Positions 55,268 through 63,952 of a DNA stretch of 64,000 nucleotides are shown piece after piece. Numbering within the stretch: the first letter of the stretch is position 1; each line of letters begins with the position of its first letter. The notes beneath the pieces were generated by a model. It saw nothing but the letters and a program-made list of their open reading frames with translations, did not search any database and had not been told where the DNA came from. The stretch is taken from contig CALGUG010000007.1 in the NCBI GenBank assembly GCA_937902315.1, positions 62,001 to 126,000 of the forward strand, given 5' to 3'. The position numbers were made by a program, and so were the translations under genes. This DNA comes from an uncultured Chloroflexales bacterium. GTDB lineage: Bacteria > Chloroflexota > Chloroflexia > Chloroflexales > Chloroflexaceae.

Positions 55268-57088
55268 TTAAGGCGAGTTCGATTTTTTGGGTTGCGCTTG
55301 CGAATCATCTTGCGCTTGAGAGGGAGCCTGTTTTGCTTGAGCTGCCTCTTGTGCTTGAGAGGAAGCCTGTTGTGTTTGGGCTGCCTCTGGAGGATTCGGC
55401 TTGGCTTGCTGAACCGCTTCCATTTGAACCGTTGTCGCATCTGGCGATGTCGACGGCACATGACTTACTGGGGTTGATGGTGATACTTTCGTCGTTGCAT
55501 CGGGCGACGCGCTGTCGGCGGAAACCGCAGGCACGACCAAGGTCTCGGCATCGGGCGGGGCGGTTGGGCCGTTAGCGACCGCGGGAGCTGCAGGAGCCGC
55601 TGGTGGATTGGCGGCGGCCTCGCGAATCTCGCGGCGACGTTTTTGGGCTTCGTGATAATGTTGTAAGAGCGTTAAGGTATCGTTTAGGCTGCGCTCTTTT
55701 TCGCCCTTTTTGTATTCAGCGAGATAGTCGTTGATGGTGGCGGCTACATCGGGCGCATTCGGCACATGGGGGAAGGTGAATGCACCGCCCGAGCCGGCCG
55801 TCTCGGCGAGCACGTTGCCAAAGCCAAAGATGCCGCTCCAGAAGGTTACTTTGAAGTTAACGTTCTGTACCGAACCCAAGGCAGCAGTGCGTCGATCTTC
55901 AGGGCCGAAGGGCTTCTTCTGCACATCAATCAGTTTATCTGGCTCGAGAATATAGGCGTCGTTGCGATAGTCCTCGACCTCCCAGACCATCCAAAAGACA
56001 CAGATGCCCACGATCAGAATCGAGACAAGCACGAACCAGCCGCCGGTTAAGATGCCGAGGCGTGACGACAGAATCAGCAGGAAAAGCGCTAGGAAGAGCG
56101 TGCCGATCGGCTGTGCCAGCTTTTGAACCAAGAAGATCCAGTGAGGGCGCCAAGTAATCGTACCCTTCTCGGAAGAGATTTTTGGATTGGCATCGAGCAC
56201 CCAGCGCAACAGCAAGGGCATGGGCTTTTCGACCACGCGCGGCGCGGGGCGGGTGGACGGCGGCTTTACGTTATAGACTTTTTGCTCGACCATCGAACGG
56301 AAGCTATCGGCGCTCTGTTGGCCGCGCAACTTCCGTACTTCGGCGTTGATCTTGGCTTGGGTTTCGAGCGGTTGATTGGCTCCTGCAAAGACCATTTTGC
56401 GATCGGCGTTGGCTGAGCGGATCACAATCGTGCCATATTTGAGCCAGTGTTGAGGATAGGTATTGGTACTTGCGGTCACATTTTGAATATCGTCGATAAA
56501 GAGTTGTTCTTGTACATGGCGAACCAACAAAACTTCATCGTCGATGATGACGCGCAAATTGGTGATCACCAATTGGTCATTGGTCCAGTCGAAAAAGACA
56601 TAGACGCAGAGCAGCAGGAAGATGATGACCAAGCTGAACAGCACGATATTGAGCCCATCGAAGGGTGTGGCATAGAAGCGGTTGACTTCAAACAGGCGGC
56701 CGCCCTGATAGCGGAACCAGAACAAGGTCGCGATGACGCCAGCCGAAAGCAGCATAATCAATTGGCGGCTGAGGTTGAGTTTAATACGACGGCGCCCCAA
56801 GACCCAGGTCAGTAGAATCGCACCGAAGGCGAGCGCCAACAGCGTATTGACGAGGTCGATCTCGCCGGAGATATCGGCGTTATCAAGCAAAAATACGCCG
56901 CCGATCGCGCGATAACCTGCGATCGCGCCACAGATGGCCGCGCAGATCAAAGGGATCATAATCCGTTGGATGAGGACGATCCAGTGACGGCTGGTAACAA
57001 ACAGGATCTTCTCGCCCGGTGCAAGGTCGATATCTCCAATCGCATTTCGTTCTGAAATCGTCCGACCGATACGTGCTGTTGAGGCCAT
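55268..57088 (-). CDS. Membrane protein with two bPH-type domains and a low-complexity tail
   Basis: A 606-residue protein. Two membrane helices (about 40-110) precede a bacterial PH-like domain (about 165-245; VITNLRVIIDDEVLLV, DIQNVTAS). A second pair of helices (about 320-370) precedes a second such domain (about 375-450; NDAYILEPDKLIDVQKKPFG). The last 110 residues are Ala/Pro/Gln/Ser-rich and end in QAQ repeats. bPH domains of the YdbS/YdbT kind sit at the inner face of the membrane; their ligand is unknown. It lies 32 bases downstream of cmk and 31 bases upstream of the exported protein gene, so it is part of the operon. Confidence 0.8.
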   Translation of the reverse strand: MASTARIGRTISERNAIGDIDLAPGEKILFVTSRHWIVLIQRIMIPLICAAICGAIAGYRAIGGVFLLDNADISGEIDLVNTLLALAFGAILLTWVLGRRRIKLNLSRQLIMLLSAGVIATLFWFRYQGGRLFEVNRFYATPFDGLNIVLFSLVIIFLLLCVYVFFDWTNDQLVITNLRVIIDDEVLLVRHVQEQLFIDDIQNVTASTNTYPQHWLKYGTIVIRSANADRKMVFAGANQPLETQAKINAEVRKLRGQQSADSFRSMVEQKVYNVKPPSTRPAPRVVEKPMPLLLRWVLDANPKISSEKGTITWRPHWIFLVQKLAQPIGTLFLALFLLILSSRLGILTGGWFVLVSILIVGICVFWMVWEVEDYRNDAYILEPDKLIDVQKKPFGPEDRRTAALGSVQNVNFKVTFWSGIFGFGNVLAETAGSGGAFTFPHVPNAPDVAATINDYLAEYKKGEKERSLNDTLTLLQHYHEAQKRRREIREAAANPPAAPAAPAVANGPTAPPDAETLVVPAVSADSASPDATTKVSPSTPVSHVPSTSPDATTVQMEAVQQAKPNPPEAAQTQQASSQAQEAAQAKQAPSQAQDDSQAQPKKSNSP

Positions 57089-57120
57089 AGCTTCATCCTT
57101 ACACTGCTCGAAGACGTGTC

Positions 57121-57792
57121 TTAATCGATCGATTCAAACCGTTTGAGAATCAGCTCAACCTCATCTTCAACGCTCAGATTATCGGCGTCGATGATAAAGG
57201 CATCGGGGGCGGCAGCCATAACGCCGTGGTCGAGCGCATCGCGGCGAGCCACATCGGCGCGCACTTGGTCGAGGGTGATATCGCTCTGCTGCTTTTGGAG
57301 GTCGGCGAAGCGGCGTTGTGCCCGTGCTTCGAGCGATGGGTTGAGATAGATCTTTAAAGGGGCATCTGGCATCACAATCGTGCCGATGTCGCGTCCTACC
57401 ATCACAACCTTGCCTTGATGACCGATAGAACGCTGTTGGTGAATGAGTTCGCTGCGCACGCTCGGTGGGGTCGAAACGAGCGAAACATTGCGGTCAACCT
57501 CGGGGCTGCGTAGATCCCAAGTGACGTCTTCTCCATCGAGATAAACGGTATATTGACGGCCATCGCTGACCGTGGGAGGTTGAAGATCGACGTAAAGTTG
57601 TCGTGCAAGGTCTGTCAGCGCCTCAACATCCTGAAGGTCGACTTGGCGTCTAAGAGCGACAAGGGTGAGCGCTCGATACAAGATGCCAGTATCGAAGTAG
57701 ACGTAACCAAGGCGTTCAGCGAGACGGGCTCCGAGAGTGCTTTTGCCAGCGCCCGCTGGCCCATCGATAGTAATGGTTGAAGGTACTGACAT
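57121..57792 (-). CDS. cmk: Cytidylate kinase
   Basis: A 223-residue enzyme that phosphorylates CMP/dCMP with ATP in pyrimidine nucleotide supply. The P-loop is DGPAGAGKSTLG (about residues 9-20), followed by YFDTGILYRALTLVAL, the CMP-binding GRDIGTIVMPDA (about 135) and a lid with RRDALDHGVMAAAPDA. Length and motifs are normal. The next gene downstream starts 32 bases later on the same strand. An LCP gene lies 92 bases upstream on the same strand. Confidence 0.95.
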   Translation of the reverse strand: MSVPSTITIDGPAGAGKSTLGARLAERLGYVYFDTGILYRALTLVALRRQVDLQDVEALTDLARQLYVDLQPPTVSDGRQYTVYLDGEDVTWDLRSPEVDRNVSLVSTPPSVRSELIHQQRSIGHQGKVVMVGRDIGTIVMPDAPLKIYLNPSLEARAQRRFADLQKQQSDITLDQVRADVARRDALDHGVMAAAPDAFIIDADNLSVEDEVELILKRFESID

Positions 57793-57884
57793 TTCCCACT
57801 ATCTCTTGTAATAAAAACGCTCCATAGTCATTCTGTAGCCCATTGTAGCATGAGGCAGACCGAGCGGCAAGAATGGAAGCCGCT

Positions 57885-59309
57885 TTATTGACCTCTGGCC
57901 CAGAGCTGCTGATAGTCTGCGCCCAAGACCAATACCAGATCGACGCCTTCGCCCACGGGTGGCACATTGTCGTCGCTGGCGCTTCTAATCGCTTCTTCGG
58001 GCAGGCCGAGGGTTGCGCGTAGGCGGGCCAGCGTCTCGGGCTTATTGCTGTAGTCGATCAAAATGGTCTGTTCGTAATAGCCGGGTGCGTCGCCCGGAGG
58101 CAGGGTTAAAAAGCCCTCTTGCTCTAGGCGTGAAGTCATGCGACCAGCCAAACCGCTCACATCGGTGCCGTTCTGCACCTGAATACGGGCCACTTCGAGC
58201 TTGGCATCGGGACCTGCGATCAGACGTTGGGCTAGCATACGCACTTCAGTCGGCTCCCAATAGAGGTCGGAGCCGTTTTCGGCGAGCAGGGTCACATCGT
58301 TGGGGTTGATGCTGAGCTGTTCGATCTTGCTGAGATCGAGCTTGAGCGCCAGATTAGCTAAACTAGTCAGCGTGTCTAGGTCGCTGAGGGGCAGAGTCGT
58401 CTGGACATTTTGCTGTAGATCGTTGGCGAGCTGGGGCAGCAGACTGACTTGGTTCAGCAACTCGCGCCGTCGCACCTCGTCTAAAATCGCTCGTAAAATC
58501 TGCTGTTGGCGTTGCGAGCGATCGAAATCGCTGCCGCTGTGGCGCGAGCGTGCGTATTTAAGCGCGGTCGCACCATCGAGCACTTGCAGGCCAGCCGGAA
58601 TGTAGATCCGCTCGACGCCGTAGTTCTCGGTCGGATACTCGGAATCGAGCAGCGGCTGAGGCACATCGACTAAGATGCCGCCCAAAGTATCGATGATCTG
58701 TTCAAAGCCTCCGAAGTCGACTTGGGCGATATAGTCGATCTGAATGCCTAAAAAGCGCTCGACCGTTTCGGCGGCCAGCGCGCCACCGCCAGCTAGCGCT
58801 GTGGTGCCCTCGCCATAGAGTGCGACCGCGTTGTTGTAGCCGTAGCCATAGGCGCTGTTGATCTTCTGTGTGCCAACGTGGGGGATCTCGACCAGCGAGT
58901 CGCGCGGTATCGAGAGCATGCTAGCGCGCTGCTCGGCCGGATTTACCGCCACTACAATCAAGGTGTCGCCGCGCACGCCTTCGTTGGGGTCATCGCGTCG
59001 GTCGACGCCGATCAACAAGATCGTGAAAGGCGCTTCAAAAGGGTTTGAACTGGCAGCTTGCGGTTGGGCCGTCTCGCTGCGCGCTTGGCGAGGATCGGCC
59101 TGCTCGAAGCCCTGTAAGGTTTCGCGAGCGCGTAAGCTCAGAATAAAAAGTGCGCTGACTATACTTAAAACGATTAAGATCGCTAGTCCACTAAGTTTGT
59201 AGACCAACTGTCCTGATCGACGCTGTTTTGAGAGACGACGAAGTGCACGCCGCTGCTCCACCCGTTCTCGTGCAGAACGTGGCGCACGTGGGGGTCGTAC
59301 AGTGCTCAT
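57885..59309 (-). CDS. LCP (LytR-CpsA-Psr) family protein
   Basis: A 474-residue membrane-anchored protein. An Arg-rich cytosolic N-terminus precedes one membrane helix (about 40-60). The LCP domain (about 95-320) contains LIGVDRRDDPNEGVRGDTL, AALKYARSRHSGSDFDRSQRQQ-like sequence (conserved Arg and Asp residues for pyrophosphate binding) and ILVDVPQPL. A LytR_C domain (about 370-440) follows. LCP proteins transfer polyprenyl-linked glycopolymers to peptidoglycan or other acceptors outside the membrane. The ATG at 59309 with AAAGGAGCAGGG before it was chosen over a codon 45 bases upstream. It is probably the first gene of the minus-strand run to 52335. Confidence 0.9.
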   Translation of the reverse strand: MSTVRPPRAPRSARERVEQRRALRRLSKQRRSGQLVYKLSGLAILIVLSIVSALFILSLRARETLQGFEQADPRQARSETAQPQAASSNPFEAPFTILLIGVDRRDDPNEGVRGDTLIVVAVNPAEQRASMLSIPRDSLVEIPHVGTQKINSAYGYGYNNAVALYGEGTTALAGGGALAAETVERFLGIQIDYIAQVDFGGFEQIIDTLGGILVDVPQPLLDSEYPTENYGVERIYIPAGLQVLDGATALKYARSRHSGSDFDRSQRQQQILRAILDEVRRRELLNQVSLLPQLANDLQQNVQTTLPLSDLDTLTSLANLALKLDLSKIEQLSINPNDVTLLAENGSDLYWEPTEVRMLAQRLIAGPDAKLEVARIQVQNGTDVSGLAGRMTSRLEQEGFLTLPPGDAPGYYEQTILIDYSNKPETLARLRATLGLPEEAIRSASDDNVPPVGEGVDLVLVLGADYQQLWARGQ

Positions 59310-59687
59310 CCCTGCTCCTTTAGGCTGGTATCTTGCGTTGCAAATCCTCGACACTCATGGCACGCAAGTTGGGGTGGTGTGTGCTCTCGGCACTGCGAGC
59401 GCTCTGCCACGCTGAGTTGTGGCTGCGAGATTATAGCATAATCGCTCGCAAAAAAGCCCGTCTTTAGAAAAAACGTCCTTCGTCTCATTTCTGAGCGGGT
59501 CGTTAGGCGTGCCGTTTATTTTGGCGAGCTTGTTCCAGAGCGCTAAAATCTGCTTGTTAACCGCTAGCGGATTTGCGATGTCTGCTCTGTTCGACTATAC
59601 TCGTCGCGATCAAGCGAATCGCAATAGATATCGAACTTACGATCTCATTCATCTTTTATTCGTCTTCTATTTCTTAAGGATACAACG
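59310..59687. other. Divergent intergenic region
   Basis: Separates the LCP gene and mtnP. It holds the predicted mtnP promoter. I see no repeats of families A or B and no other gene. Confidence 0.65.
59573..59601 (+). promoter_or_regulatory. Predicted promoter of mtnP
   Basis: TTGCGA at 59573-59578, a 17-base spacer and TATACT at 59596-59601, about 80 bases before the start codon. Confidence 0.6.
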
Positions 59688-60551
59688 ATGTCTCAAGTGA
59701 CAATTGGTGTAATCGGAGGAAGCGGCTTGTACGCTATGGAGGGTCTGGAGGATGTTGAAGAGCTGCGCCTCGAAACACCTTATGGCACTCCTAGCGACGC
59801 CTATATTATCGGTAGCATCGCTGGTCAGCGGGTGGCCTTCCTACCCCGCCACGGGCGCGGCCACCGTTTGACTCCTAGCGAAGTTCCCAGCCGTGCCAAT
59901 ATCTATGGTTTTAAACAGCTCGGCGTAAAATATTTGATCTCGGTCAGCGCGGTGGGTAGCCTGCAGGCTGAATTGGCTCCGGGCCATATCGTGATCCCCG
60001 ATCAGCTTTTCGACCGCACCAAGGGCATTCGCCCGTCCACCTTCTATGGCGATGGTATCGTGGTGCATGTCGGTTTCGACAAGCCTTTCGATGCCAAACT
60101 TGGCGAACTGCTGGCCCAAGCGGCGCGCTCCAACGGTGCGACCGTGCATCAGGGTGGCACCTACGTCTGTATGGAAGGCCCCCAGTTCTCGACCTTGGCC
60201 GAGAGCGTGGAGAACCGCCGCCGTGGCCACAGCTTGATCGGCATGACCGCTCTGCCCGAGGCCAAGCTGGCCCGCGAGGCTGAGATCGCCTATGCGATTA
60301 TGGCCATGGTGACCGACTACGACGCTTGGCACCCCGATCACGACAGCGTCACTGTCGATATGGTGGTGAAGGTCTTGCAGGCCAACTCGCGTCTGGCCCA
60401 AGAGACCATTCGCACGGTGGTGCCTTTGATCGGCGATGGCTTCGAGAGCCCTGCCCACAGCGCGCTTGCCAACGCGATCATGACCGATCGCAGCCTTATC
60501 CCCGAGGAAACCCGCAAGCGCGTCGAGCTCTTGGCTGGTAAGTATCTGTAG
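59688..60551 (+). CDS. mtnP: S-methyl-5'-thioadenosine phosphorylase
   Basis: A 287-residue enzyme of the purine nucleoside phosphorylase family. It splits methylthioadenosine with phosphate into adenine and methylthioribose-1-phosphate in the methionine salvage pathway. Motifs: GVIGGSGLYAMEG at the N-terminus, FLPRHGRGHRLTPSEVPSRAN (phosphate site; quoted in part as PRHGRGHRLTPSE), YVCMEGPQFSTLAES (substrate Met/Glu) and MVTDYDAWH. AAGGATACAACG precedes the ATG. It stands alone; no mtnA or other salvage gene is in the window. Confidence 0.95.
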   Translation: MSQVTIGVIGGSGLYAMEGLEDVEELRLETPYGTPSDAYIIGSIAGQRVAFLPRHGRGHRLTPSEVPSRANIYGFKQLGVKYLISVSAVGSLQAELAPGHIVIPDQLFDRTKGIRPSTFYGDGIVVHVGFDKPFDAKLGELLAQAARSNGATVHQGGTYVCMEGPQFSTLAESVENRRRGHSLIGMTALPEAKLAREAEIAYAIMAMVTDYDAWHPDHDSVTVDMVVKVLQANSRLAQETIRTVVPLIGDGFESPAHSALANAIMTDRSLIPEETRKRVELLAGKYL

Positions 60552-60611
60552 CACAAGATCCGCTCCTTTATTCCATTTACGGAAACAAAGTTAGCATCGA
60601 CGCCTTGAGAG

Positions 60612-60647
60612 AGGTGGAGTGTTGTGTGGACGCGCAACATTCCACCT
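60612..60647. repeat. Imperfect hairpin beside family A copy 14
   Basis: AGGTGGAGTGTTGTGTG and CGCGCAACATTCCACCT pair with several G-U pairs, so it fits an RNA stem on the plus strand. Confidence 0.6.
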
Positions 60648-60658
60648 TGTTGCATGTG

Positions 60659-60715
60659 TTGGCGTTAAGGTCGCCTCTCTCAAAGAGACTCTTAGCGCGT
60701 CCGCCTACGGCTATC
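60659..60715 (-). repeat. Family A dispersed repeat, copy 14
   Basis: The minus-strand core is at 60696-60713. First member of a pair with copy 15. Confidence 0.82.
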
Positions 60716-60743
60716 AACAGGGCTGGCTCGCCCTCATCCCCGA

Positions 60744-60770
60744 CCCTTCTCCCGCATTGCGGGAGAAGGG
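60744..60770. repeat. Hairpin of a sequence type common in bacterial genomes
   Basis: Perfect 12-bp arms CCCTTCTCCCGC and GCGGGAGAAGGG around ATT. Confidence 0.75.
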
Positions 60771-60795
60771 AGTATGACAGCGTGTAAGCAAAGAA

Positions 60796-60842
60796 GCCAT
60801 ACCCTTCGACAGGCTCAGGGACCGCTTGCCGAAGGGTATGGC
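60796..60842. repeat. Hairpin with CTTCGACAGGCTCAGGG core
   Basis: Arms GCCATACCCTTCG (60796-60808) and CGAAGGGTATGGC (60830-60842), perfect over 13 bp. The loop contains ACAGGCTCAGGGACCG, a motif seen in many unrelated bacterial genomes. Confidence 0.75.
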
Positions 60843-61065
60843 ACGGCTAATGACATTGTGACTGTACGGTTGATCCTTAACCAGAGTAAGCGTAAGCGTT
60901 TTAATGGATCTTTGGCGAAATGTTCGTTTTGGTAGTGCGTTTGCTTTCCATGAAATACATACAAACTCTTGTCAATTCTCAGAGTCTCTGTGCCTTGTGT
61001 GGTGAATAAATCAAAGGTTGCAGCGAAGACAGCGAAAGCGGTGAAGGCGATGATCTTTTGTGGGT

Positions 61066-61132
61066 GGGCGATTTTGTAGCCGTAGGCGGACGCGTCAGGA
61101 ACCGAATGGAAGGGAAAGACCTCGCCGCCTGA
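61066..61132 (+). repeat. Family A dispersed repeat, copy 15
   Basis: An exact core lies at 61077-61094. The loop contains GAATGG and the element ends at CGCCGCCTGAG. Confidence 0.87.
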
Positions 61133-61202
61133 GTCGTGAAGGCAACAAACGATCGTGCGCACGAACGATGGAAGAGCGCAAGGATCGCGTGTGGAATCGA
61201 AA

Positions 61203-61237
61203 AGGCAGCCTCATTTTTGTGAGAAATGGGGCTGCCT
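61203..61237 (-). terminator. Terminator hairpin of the DsbB-like gene
   Basis: AGGCAGCCTCATTT and AAATGGGGCTGCCT pair with one G-T, 25 bases beyond the stop at 61263. Confidence 0.8.
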
Positions 61238-61262
61238 GTGTGGTTGGCACGAACATGCTTGG

Positions 61263-61874
61263 CTAGCGCACGATCGTCGCTATGCCAAAGGCGGCCAAAA
61301 CGCCGAAGATGATCACCAGCACGGGCACGGCCGGGCCAAAACGCTCGAGCGGATTAGCCGACACGCCCTGCTCGTCGCCCTCTTCCTCGCTGTCGATCGA
61401 GATCGAAGTCGAGATTAGCATTGTAAAGATGATGACAATGAAGGCGATCAAGGCCAAAAACGGCACATTGATAAAGCCGAACCAGTTGATCCAACCGTTT
61501 TCGCACGGGATATTCGAAACACAGGGCGGCGATGGCACCAAGCGTTTGGTCACGCCATAGTGATAGAGACTGATGAACGCGCCGATCACCGCCAGCGGCA
61601 GCACATAGAGATGCAGTTTGCGGTCGCGTCGTGCAAGGCCGATCGGAATGATGAAGGCCAAGGGATACATCATGATCCGTTGGTACCAACACAAGATACA
61701 GGGCGGCCAGCCTAGCACTTCGCTCATAAACAAACTGCCGACGGTTGCGATGGTGGCGGCCAACTGAGCGATATAGCGGCTAGAAGCGCTGAGCCAAAAG
61801 AGCAGTTGATCGCTGAAGCTGCTTTCAACCAGCGCCTCATCTTGTTGGCTCGATAGGGTTTGTGACTCTGGCAT
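61263..61874 (-). CDS. Disulfide bond formation protein, DsbB family
   Basis: A 203-residue membrane protein with about five membrane helices. The CxxC of the first periplasmic loop is in PPCILCWYQRI (about residues 49-59), and the second Cys pair is in PPCVSNIPCENGW (about 116-128). DsbB re-oxidises a DsbA-type thiol oxidase and passes electrons to quinones. A Glu/Asp-rich cytosolic stretch (EEEGDEQG) precedes the last helix, an addition to the core family fold. The start is likely the ATG at 61874 (MPESQTL) with AAAGGAAACGAGAG before it; 61910 is possible. No dsbA is adjacent. Confidence 0.88.
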   Translation of the reverse strand: MPESQTLSSQQDEALVESSFSDQLLFWLSASSRYIAQLAATIATVGSLFMSEVLGWPPCILCWYQRIMMYPLAFIIPIGLARRDRKLHLYVLPLAVIGAFISLYHYGVTKRLVPSPPCVSNIPCENGWINWFGFINVPFLALIAFIVIIFTMLISTSISIDSEEEGDEQGVSANPLERFGPAVPVLVIIFGVLAAFGIATIVR

Positions 61875-61991
61875 AGCTCTCGTTTCCTTTTTGTATTGCG
61901 GTATATTCACGAACCTGCAACACTATACCTAGAGGCGACATGCGGTGTCAATGCTTTTTTTGTTTCCGAGCTGCTTGGGCGAGTTGCTGGT

Positions 61992-63947
61992 TTAAATCGC
62001 CTCTTTAAGCTCTTCGGCGGCGCGCCTGGTCATACCCGGCACCGCAGCGAGCTCTTCGATGCTGGCATTGCGAATGCCTTCGAGCGAGCCAAAGCGCTTG
62101 AGCAGTTCGCGTTTGCGGCGCGGCCCGATGCCCGGCACATCTTCGAGCGGCGACTTAAATGTGCTTTTGCTGCGCACTTTGCGGTGATAGGTGATCGCGA
62201 AGCGGTGCGCCTCTTCATCAACGCGCTGAATCAGCATTAGGGCTTTGCTCTCGCGGCCTAACACCAGCGGCTCTTCGTATTCGGGCCGAACCAGATCGAA
62301 GCGGTTGCGGTCTACACCTTTGGCCACGCCGATCGTTTTGATCTGTTCGAAGCCCAGCTCTTTGAGTACAGCCAGCGCCCCGTTGAGTTGAGCGCGCCCA
62401 CCGTCGACCAGCAGCAGATCGGGCAATTCGGCCCAAGTTGCTGCCTTCTCGTCACTGTTTTCCGTACTCTGCTTCTCGTTCTGCTCGTCGCTTTCATCGT
62501 CGGGCTGGCTGGTTTCGCTTAGGGCTGCGGCGGCGCGACTGAAACGGCGGCGTAGCACCTCTTGAATCGATGCAACGTCGTTGGCACCTTCGACCGTCTT
62601 AATTTTGAAGCGACGGTAGGCGTTGGTTTTGGGTTCGCCGTATTCGAATACCACCATACTGGCGACCGAATCCTTGCCTTGAATGTTGGAAATGTCGTAA
62701 CATTCAATACGTTTGGGCAGATCGGGTAGCTCTAGCAGATCGCGCAGCTCGCTCAAACCAGCAATGGCGCGCTGTTCGCGGTTGAGCCACTGGATGCGCA
62801 TCTCGTCGAGCTTCTGCTTGGCGTTGCGAGCTGCCATCTCGATTAGCTCGCGTTTTTCGCCTCGGCGCGGCACCTTCAGCTCGACTTTGTGACCGCCTTT
62901 TTGGGCCAGCCAGCTCTCGATGATCATCGGCTCTTCGGGGTGCTCGGCCAACAAGACGCTCGGTGGTACCATCGGCGCGTTATCATAGAACTGCGTTAAG
63001 AACGAGCTGATCAGGTCGGCGTCGCTCTCGCCTTGGGTGTTTTGCAAACTAAAGGGTTCTGCGCCGATCAGCTTGCCGCCGCGAATGTAGAGCACCTGTA
63101 CCACGGCGCTGCCATCTTCGCGCGCGAAGGCGATCACATCTTGGTCGGTATCGACGGTGCGCAGCACTTGCTGGCGCTCCATGACCTTCTCGATATCGCG
63201 GATCTTATCGCGCAGGTAGGCCGCTCGCTCAAAGTTGAGCTCTTCGGCGGCTTCCTCCATCTGTTTGCGAATATCGCGCACGATCGATTCGCTCTTGCCT
63301 TCCAAAAAGTGACAGACCGAGTCGATGGCCTTGCGGTACTCTTCGCGGCTGACCATAGGCACACACGGCCCGAGGCAGCGCTTCATATCGTAATACAGAC
63401 AGGGCTTGCCCAGTTTGCGATAGCGATTGAACTTGTCGTCTTTGCAGTCTTTGAGCGGTCGGAAGGCGAACAGACGGTTGAGCAGATCGAGGGTGCGATA
63501 GACCGAGCCAGCGCTGGCGTAGGGCCCGAAGTAGCGCGCGCCATCGTCGAGCGTTTTGCGCGTGGTGAGCACTTTCGGCCACTCTTCGTTGACCGTGATT
63601 TTGATAAAGGGATAGGACTTATCATCCATCAAGCGAATGTTATACTTCGGCTTGTGGTGTTTGATAAGATTCATCTCCAGAAGCAAAGCTTCTAGCTCGC
63701 TCTGGGTGATGATAATCTCGAAGTCGGCGATTTGACTCACCAGACTACGCGTTTTGCCCGTCAGTGTGTGCGGCGATGCGAAGTAAGAGCGCATGCGGTC
63801 GCGTAAGCTCTTACTTTTACCAACATATAGAATATTGCCCTGAGCATCTTTCCATTGATAGACGCCCGGCAAGAGGGGGACGTTTTTTAGTCGCTCTTCA
63901 AAGGCTTCTGGATCGGCGACTGAAGTATGTGCGAAGCGTGATGACAT
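61992..63947 (-). CDS. uvrC: UvrABC system protein C (excinuclease subunit)
   Basis: A 651-residue nuclease of nucleotide excision repair that cuts on both sides of a lesion. The N-terminal GIY-YIG domain (about 17-98) has PGVYQWKDAQGNILYVGK and LRDRMRSYF. A Cys-rich zinc-binding-like region (about 150-175; PCLYYDMKRCLGPC) precedes the UVR motif near 205-235. The RNase H-like C-terminal nuclease (about 385-560) has YDISNIQG and LLVDGGRAQLN. The helix-hairpin-helix pair ends the protein (VPGIGPRRKRELLKRFG and AVPGMTRRAAEEL). An acidic insertion (about 487-510) is unusual but likely flexible. The ATG at 63947 with AGAAGGA before it was chosen over a TTG. Confidence 0.96.
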   Translation of the reverse strand: MSSRFAHTSVADPEAFEERLKNVPLLPGVYQWKDAQGNILYVGKSKSLRDRMRSYFASPHTLTGKTRSLVSQIADFEIIITQSELEALLLEMNLIKHHKPKYNIRLMDDKSYPFIKITVNEEWPKVLTTRKTLDDGARYFGPYASAGSVYRTLDLLNRLFAFRPLKDCKDDKFNRYRKLGKPCLYYDMKRCLGPCVPMVSREEYRKAIDSVCHFLEGKSESIVRDIRKQMEEAAEELNFERAAYLRDKIRDIEKVMERQQVLRTVDTDQDVIAFAREDGSAVVQVLYIRGGKLIGAEPFSLQNTQGESDADLISSFLTQFYDNAPMVPPSVLLAEHPEEPMIIESWLAQKGGHKVELKVPRRGEKRELIEMAARNAKQKLDEMRIQWLNREQRAIAGLSELRDLLELPDLPKRIECYDISNIQGKDSVASMVVFEYGEPKTNAYRRFKIKTVEGANDVASIQEVLRRRFSRAAAALSETSQPDDESDEQNEKQSTENSDEKAATWAELPDLLLVDGGRAQLNGALAVLKELGFEQIKTIGVAKGVDRNRFDLVRPEYEEPLVLGRESKALMLIQRVDEEAHRFAITYHRKVRSKSTFKSPLEDVPGIGPRRKRELLKRFGSLEGIRNASIEELAAVPGMTRRAAEELKEAI

Positions 63948-63952
63948 ACGCA

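Larger units (their letters stand above)
60552..61262. other. Convergent intergenic region with several repeats
   Basis: Holds a 15-bp G-U-tolerant hairpin (60612-60647), family A copy 14, two hairpins of kinds common in many bacterial genomes, family A copy 15 and the dsbB terminator. No gene is seen. Confidence 0.75.

Noticed and set aside
55237..55461. N-terminal Lys/Arg-rich extension of the exported membrane protein
   Set aside because: It overlaps the Gln/Ala-rich end of the upstream gene in another frame, and the signal peptide starts at 55236.
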